Origin: Brachypterus glaber
Taxonomy: Eukaryota > Arthropoda > Insecta > Coleoptera > Kateretidae
DNA length: 64,000 bases
Reading direction: 5' to 3'
NCBI GenBank assembly: GCA_958510825.1
Contig: OY294046.1
Coordinates: forward strand, 46,605,794-46,669,793
The position numbers and the translations under genes were made by a program. Below are positions 58,439 to 64,000 of this stretch, in pieces; positions within the stretch are counted from its first letter, which is position 1; each line of letters opens with the position of its first letter. The notes under the pieces were generated by a model. The model searched no databases. It was not told the origin of the DNA and worked only from the letters and a program-made list of their open reading frames with translations.

Positions 58439-59055
58439 TTTATTATTCCATCAATTTATTTTCCAATAATCGTACAGAGTGATATTGGTAGACTGACAGT
58501 TTCGGGCTGCTGGCCCTCTTCAGTACCAAGAGTCATCTCTGTAAGCTGATTAAGAAACAGTCCCTGACCTTACTCGCAAAAGAAGTAATGTCATCTGATT
58601 GATGTATACTTGTTCGCCATCTATTGCTAGATGTAGACAACTAATCATACTTCTCCTAGTCTGGAGACTTTGAATGGTAGCAAGTTGAAGACATGTGTGT
58701 CTCAAACACATAGTACCACCATAACTTGTGGTTAGACGTAGAATTTATAAGGACAGTTTTTAATTTTAAACAAAATTATAAAAATATTAATTTATTATTC
58801 CATCAATCTATTTTCTAATCATCGTACAGAGTGATATAGGTAGACTGACAGTTACGGGCTGCTTTCCCTTTGCAGTACCAAAAGTCATCTCTGTACGCTG
58901 ATTAAAAAAACAGTCCCTGACCTTACTCGCAAAAGAAGTAAAGTCATCAGACTGATGTATACTTGTGCGCTATCTATTGCTAGATGTAGACAACTACTCA
59001 TACTTCTCCTAGTCTGGAGACTTCAAGTGGTAGCCCGCTGAAGACTTGTGTTCTG
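58439..59055 (-). repeat. 352-bp tandem repeat, retrozyme-like dimer
   Basis: The unit 58439-58790 starts TTTATTATTCCATCAAT. A second copy starts at 58791 and runs to about 59055. Each unit carries a hammerhead-type core on the minus strand, intact in the first and degenerate in the second. Non-coding tandem units of a few hundred bases with hammerheads are the hallmark of animal retrozymes, and Penelope-like terminal repeats are the alternative. Confidence 0.75.
58485..58529 (-). ncRNA. Type I hammerhead ribozyme
   Basis: Read on the minus strand: helix I 5' strand UUGGUA, core CUGAAGA, helix II GGGC with loop CAGCA and GCCC, core GAA, helix III ACU with loop GUC and AGU, cleavage-site C (58491), then helix I 3' strand UACCAA. 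All invariant core bases of the hammerhead are present and all three helices close. Cleavage is expected after 58491, a GUC site. Helix III is short (3 bp), as reported for Penelope-like and retrozyme hammerheads, which may cleave best as dimers. Activity is inferred, not shown. Confidence 0.8.
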
Positions 59056-59228
59056 TTACCATCCACTACTACCCTTTAAAATATCAGTTCGTGTGCATTT
59101 ATTGCAATTTCTACATAGAAAGTTCTCGTTATTTGACTGGACTAAATGTTTTGCTGACCAGATCTTTAAAATCTTAGTTTGGTTTCTGGTAACCATAGTT
59201 AATCCATATTTAGTTTAGCAACACAAAA

Positions 59229-59703
59229 AAAATTCATGTGCCAGATATTAGACCAGCGCATTTTCATATTTTTGGGGTCGCTGAAATCGAACATGACCTC
59301 AGAATTTCTCTATCAGGTCACAATTTTTTTCTACCCATAAAAACATCTGAATTTAAGACATTTTCGAACCTTTCTTTAAGTGCAGAAAAAATTGTGACCT
59401 AAAGAAGCAATTCTGAGGCCGGATTCGGTTTCAGCCATCCCGAAAATATAAAAATACGTTGGTCTAGTCTCTGGCACATGAATTCTTTTTTAGATTTTTT
59501 TTTTTTTTTGGTCAGAATTTCTCCATCAGATCACAATTTGTTTCTACACTTAAAAACATCTGATTTAAGAAATTTTTGTACCCTTTTTTTAAGTATTTAA
59601 AAAAAATGTGACCTGATGGAGCAATTTTGGGGTCATATTCGGGGTCAGCGATCAAAAAAATATAAAAATGCTTTGGTCTAGTCTCTGGCACATAATTTTT
59701 TTT
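59229..59703. mobile_element. Foldback element, one and a half palindromic units
   Basis: 59232-59483 is a palindrome ending TTCATGTGCCAGA and TCTGGCACATGAA. A second, partial unit follows, ending GTCTCTGGCACATAA. The interior GGATTCGGTTTCAGCCA resembles AGATTCGGTTTCAGCTA near 37970 in the CACTAG-ended element. Confidence 0.65.
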
Positions 59704-61551
59704 GTTCCTGTATAATTATTGATCGGGTTATTTCAATCACATCATTTTTTCAGTGACGTAACTAAATTAAAATTCTGGATGTAGGTACTCACCAGAGAAA
59801 TAGTTGTGCCATATTATACTATTTTTCTGGTCAAGGCAACTGATCGTTTCATTTTTCTTGTCTTGACTATTTCTATTATTGTAAACGTTTTTTTTAATAT
59901 AAATTTGTTTGTTATCGTTAAAATTTAATTTATATACCCCTTAAAAAAATACAGTGGCTCTAATATCCAGATGCAGTAACATTTAATTAAAAATACATTC
60001 AGTTTCTCTTCAAAGTAAAATTTTCATATAAAAAACGCAGGAGGCTGAATAAGTAAAGAATAATAAGACGCAATAATTTTCACGTCGTCGCACATCAAAG
60101 CTCAATGCTGTATTTTAGTAACGCTACAAAGTTTGTTTCAGAAAAATTCTGAAATATATAAATTAAACTGTAATGTAATATATTTTATTCAAAATTATTT
60201 AGAAATAAGCTAATTACATACATAGGTAAAAGTTGGCAAATCAATTATTGTTACTTCTGCTACATAAAAAGTTTGAAACACCCCATTTCCATCCCATAGT
60301 CCGGAAGGCTCTTGTAGCTAACTTCACGTATGTCCCTTGTCAAAAAAATTAATTTATTGACTTGAATTTTATGACATTTTAAATACTTATTTTTAAAAAA
60401 TAACATTAACTACACATTTAAATTACAATATTTTCGTATTTCCAAAAAATATTAAATCTACAACCAATTTTCTAAAAGATCACTAATAAGTGCTGCCTCC
60501 CCCGGTGATTAAATGAATTAATAAATTTACAATAAGTACTTATTTTAATAAAATAACATTAAATACACATTTAAATTACAATATTTTCGTTTTTCTAAAA
60601 AAATTGAATAAAAACCGTGAATTATTTCCGATAATTCGAAGAATGGAAGACTTTTTTTAACGATTTTATAACTTTTATATATTTTTATCGCAAAATGATA
60701 TAAATTGTTCTATTACTTATCTTAATATTTTTACAGGTATATTCTTTAATTTCGTTAATTTAATTCTTTCTCACTTGCTAAACTAAAACCTTCTTTGTCC
60801 ATTTTTAAATTGCAAATTACGGTTCTGTCAAAAGTCCCTCGTTCATATTAAAAAGTTAATATTTATTTTTTTATTTTATTTTTATTTATTTACCAGTAGA
60901 TTAAAAAACTGTCATTATATTTTATAAAAAGAATATTTTGTGGTATTTTTTGGCAAATAATAAAGTAATATTTTAACTTTTGAACGAGTTGAGATATCGC
61001 TTTCAAATTTAGAACTAAGACATATTTGATATTTTCAGCTCTTAAAATGTGGGCAGGGGGGCATGGATTGATTTTTTTTTTAATCTAAAGGGGGGTCGTG
61101 TGATACATCATTTTAAAGCTTATAAAATTCTCTATTTAAACTAACATTTTTAAATTTTTTAAAAATGTTTTTTAAGTCGATATCTCATCTCGTTCAAAAG
61201 TCAAGTGGGGGTGATTTTTGGACAACACTGTACAACATATAACTTTGCAGAAAATAATTTTGCTGCGTAGGAAGTCCTATAGGTAAAATTTGATCAAGTG
61301 TCGAAAAGTCTCGATCAACAGTCTCGAATCTCGACTCTGGACAACGTGACTCGTCTTATCTTGATTTTTTAAATTACACTCTTGTCTCAATATTTTTCTG
61401 TAAATAGAGAGAAGAGGAGATTTTCGATTTTCGTGAAAGCCTAACAAGTAAGGAATTTAATAAATAGTAAATAAAGCGCAATTAGTGCACAATGTCATTG
61501 TAATTTTAATACTAAATTTAATTTGTAAATACATATTTGTTATTTATATCG
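59704..61551. other. Intergenic, unassigned
   Basis: AT-rich. TACACATTTAAATTACAATA with ATTTTCGT occurs twice (about 60411 and 60570), as a short local duplication. No gene. Confidence 0.4.
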
Positions 61552-62167
61552 CCACCATTGGTATTTAATACTTTACTTGTGATATTAAATACTACAATGT
61601 GTGTATTATATACAATATGTTGTCATACTACCACATCACAACGTGCTGGTCCATTTGGTCTCATGCAACATGTGTTTATTAATACTAGCATGTTATATTA
61701 AAAATTACTGTAACATTTGGTAAAGCATATCACACTTGTAGTATGGTATACTTTGAGTTGTTGTTAAGTTGTATTATTGATCTAGTTTAAAATATGTTAC
61801 AGTATTCAGAAAAATTAACAATCGGTAAATAATACCGATGATTAGTAGTAATATAAAGATTGCAACCACACAAAATTACACACTGACAAAATAATCTATC
61901 CTATTTTACTTTTCTCTGTATTATTAGTAATAATTTCTTACTAATCAAAATTTTGGCATTATTTACTCACACAACAACTACAACTTAAAGTATACCAAAC
62001 TATAACTGTGATATAATTTACCAAATGTTACAGTATTAATAAACACATGTTGCGTGGGAATTCAAATGTACCAGCACGGTCTCTATGTTAGTATGACGAC
62101 ATTTTGTATACAATACACACATTGCAGTATTTAATATCACAAGTAAAGTATTAAATACCAATGGTGG
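61552..62167. mobile_element. Foldback element of 616 bp
   Basis: Arms of about 240 bp. The left begins CCACCATTGGTATTTAATAC; the right ends GTATTAAATACCAATGGTGG. Further inside, ACACATGTTG and TAACATTTGGTAAA are mirrored. The centre lies near 61860. No coding content. Confidence 0.8.
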
Positions 62168-62229
62168 AGATATAAATTAAAAAAATGCATTAACAAATAA
62201 CATTCAGTATTAAAAATACAACGAAATTT

Positions 62230-62950
62230 TCTGAGTGTGGTCTATAACTGACCAGAATAAAGGCTAAACAACCGAATTTTCAAAATGATCAAAAGATTCT
62301 ATCAGGTGCCGAAAATCCGGCAAAGTTGCCCCTAAAACACTATACTGGACAAATTTGCACCATAAATGTGAGAAACACTAAAAAAGCATATAAAAAATAT
62401 TTCAATCTGGACTTAACTTAATTTTATTTAATGCATATTAATAATATAAAATAATTTAATAAAAACAAAATCAGCTAAGTGCCAAATCTGAAAAGGCCTC
62501 TTATTTGACGCTTAGCTCGTTTTCTTTTTGTCAAATTATTTTATATTATTAATTTGCACCAAATAAAATTTTAGTTTAGATTTACATTTTAAATGTTTTT
62601 TTAGCGTTTCTCACATTTATGGTGGAAATGTGTCAAATTTATTGTTTTATGGGCAACTTTGGCGGATTTTCGGCACTTGATAGAATCTTTTGATGATTTT
62701 GAAATTTGGCACATAATTTTGTACACTCAAAAGGAACAAATTAAGATTTTAGGGCTTTTAAATTTTCTAATGATACAAAGAGCACAGTCCATTTACAACG
62801 ATTTTTTACGATTTTTGCATAATTTCACAATTTTAGGGGGTCCCTTAAAGAAGTTTGATCACCCTCATATTCTCAGGATGTTCTAGATACACTAGAATGA
62901 AAAATTTAAAACAATAAAAAACAATAAGGTCCACCCTAATGTACGTATCG
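62230..62950. mobile_element. Large palindrome with repeat family G arms
   Basis: 62245-62480 is mirrored by about 62490-62715: GTGCCGAAAATCCGGCAAAG against TTTGGCGGATTTTCGGCAC, and CACCATAAATGTGAGAAAC against GTTTCTCACATTTATGGTG-type sequence. The right side continues as family G to about 62945. The 75-residue frame at 62659-62886 is repeat-derived. Confidence 0.7.
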
Positions 62951-64000
62951 CAATTGTGAAATTAGATTAAGGGAATACAAGATGAAAAACTAGAAATCTG
63001 GCTTAAAAAAAAAAGAAAGGGTCAACAGTTTGTAATTTCTTATCTCGTCTAGTGAGAGTTGGCCAGATAAGTTATTTTTATAACTTGTGGGTAGAAGTCT
63101 AAGTTAGTTTATGGGTTGGTAGGTGTTCTAAAGTACAAAAATATAGACAATTAATTCTTGGTCAAATATTCCGACTCTCGACGAAGTAACTCTCGTTTTG
63201 GCGTATTTTTTTTCTCGAAATAGAGAAATTTCTTTTAACGGTTCTAGTGGAACCGAGTGGAACCCTAAAAAGTGCAAACCAACCCTGCCAGGTTAACGTT
63301 CAAAATTCCAAACGACCAAATTACAGGATTTTTTTAAACAAAAAATTTAATTAATTACCAATAATTGGTTAAATTAGGAGATAATTGTTATTTTTTATTT
63401 AAATATGCCAAACAAATGGCGTCAGTTTTTTTAAGGGATTATAATTCAAAAGTATTTTTTGGTATTTCTGAATGCCTTTTCAGAAAAAAAACCAGCTGAA
63501 CAAGCACCTTGTAAAAAAACATCGGCACTAGGCACTAATTTGAAAGCTATGAAATAGGAAGTTGTGTAAATAGGCAACCATTAATACACCTTCGTGTTGC
63601 ATAATTTATTAAATTTGAAAGTCTGTATCTCCAAAATCTTATATTTTAGCAAAAACTGTATAGGACATTTTTTGTAGGGTTTAAAAGAGCTTTTATTTGA
63701 AATATAATTTTTTGAAATCGGTTTATAAATAAGAGCTGAAAAAAAAACATTTTCCTGCTTTAATCGCTAATATCTCGAAAACAATGTATCTTAAGAAAAA
63801 GTTGTTTATAACATTTTTTGAGCAATTTAAAAAAATCTTTCATATAAGTGCTAAATTAATAAAATACAATAATAATTAACATAGTTATAACCAACGCTAA
63901 AAATAGGAGTTTTACCCAATTCTTACCCCCTTACCTCCAATCGTTTACCCCCAATTCATCAGCTCTTCGAAATATGATAGGAAACAATATGAAAAAAACC
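62951..64000. other. Intergenic, with repeat family F copy 2 at the end
   Basis: 63890-64000 matches 45805-45900 inverted. The rest has no recognised feature. Confidence 0.45.

Larger units (their letters stand above)
58230..59092. mobile_element. Outer inverted pair enclosing the hammerhead-bearing tandem repeat
   Basis: GATATTTTAAAGGGTAGTAG near 58232 is mirrored by CTACTACCCTTTAAAATATC near 59066-59085. This suggests an insertion of the tandem repeat within or between parts of another element. Confidence 0.45.

Noticed and set aside
58838..58880. Hammerhead in the second tandem unit
   Set aside because: The corresponding minus-strand bases read CUGCAAA and GUAA, so two invariant core elements are lost; it is a degenerate copy.

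Overview
The window is animal nuclear DNA, almost certainly from an insect and quite possibly a beetle. It is very AT-rich and sparse in genes, introns have GT-AG borders, and most of it is transposable elements of eukaryotic type. The species call is an inference from a clip-domain serine protease gene and a long-LTR Ty3/gypsy element that resembles the Osvaldo/Ulysses/Woot lineage. No rRNA, tRNA or CRISPR array was seen.

One well-supported host gene lies on the minus strand between 28656 and 7020. It has five coding exons (28656-28590, 25026-24752, 22029-21842, 20538-20339, 7420-7020) whose splice phases all agree. They encode a secreted clip-domain trypsin-like protease of 376 residues. 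Intron 4 (about 12.9 kb) holds a nearly complete, young LTR retrotransposon of 10.2 kb (8575-18821) in antisense orientation. Downstream, an 807-bp tandem duplication (5704-6510, then from 6511) has left a frameshifted pseudo-copy of the terminal exon.

The retrotransposon has 2.1-kb LTRs, a 4-bp target duplication, a tRNA-Lys-like primer binding site, and gag and pol linked by an apparent -1 frameshift site. A one-base break interrupts the integrase region.

From 29 kb to the end the sequence is a mosaic of nested non-autonomous elements: foldback/MITE elements, two hAT-like MITEs with 8-bp duplications, a TTAA MITE family, a CACTAG-ended element that contains a Penelope-like remnant, and two LINE 3' ends. 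Between 56.3 and 57.3 kb a GC-richer island carries a candidate minus-strand gene with in-frame 49-residue repeats containing AT-hook-like motifs.

The most interesting signal is a set of hammerhead-ribozyme cores in three repeat families. The copy at 58485-58529 (minus) satisfies every core and helix requirement of a type I hammerhead and sits in a 352-bp tandem repeat, like the arrangement in animal retrozymes and Penelope-like elements. Two further families, at 5.5-5.9 kb and 36.4-37.2 kb, carry related but less complete cores.
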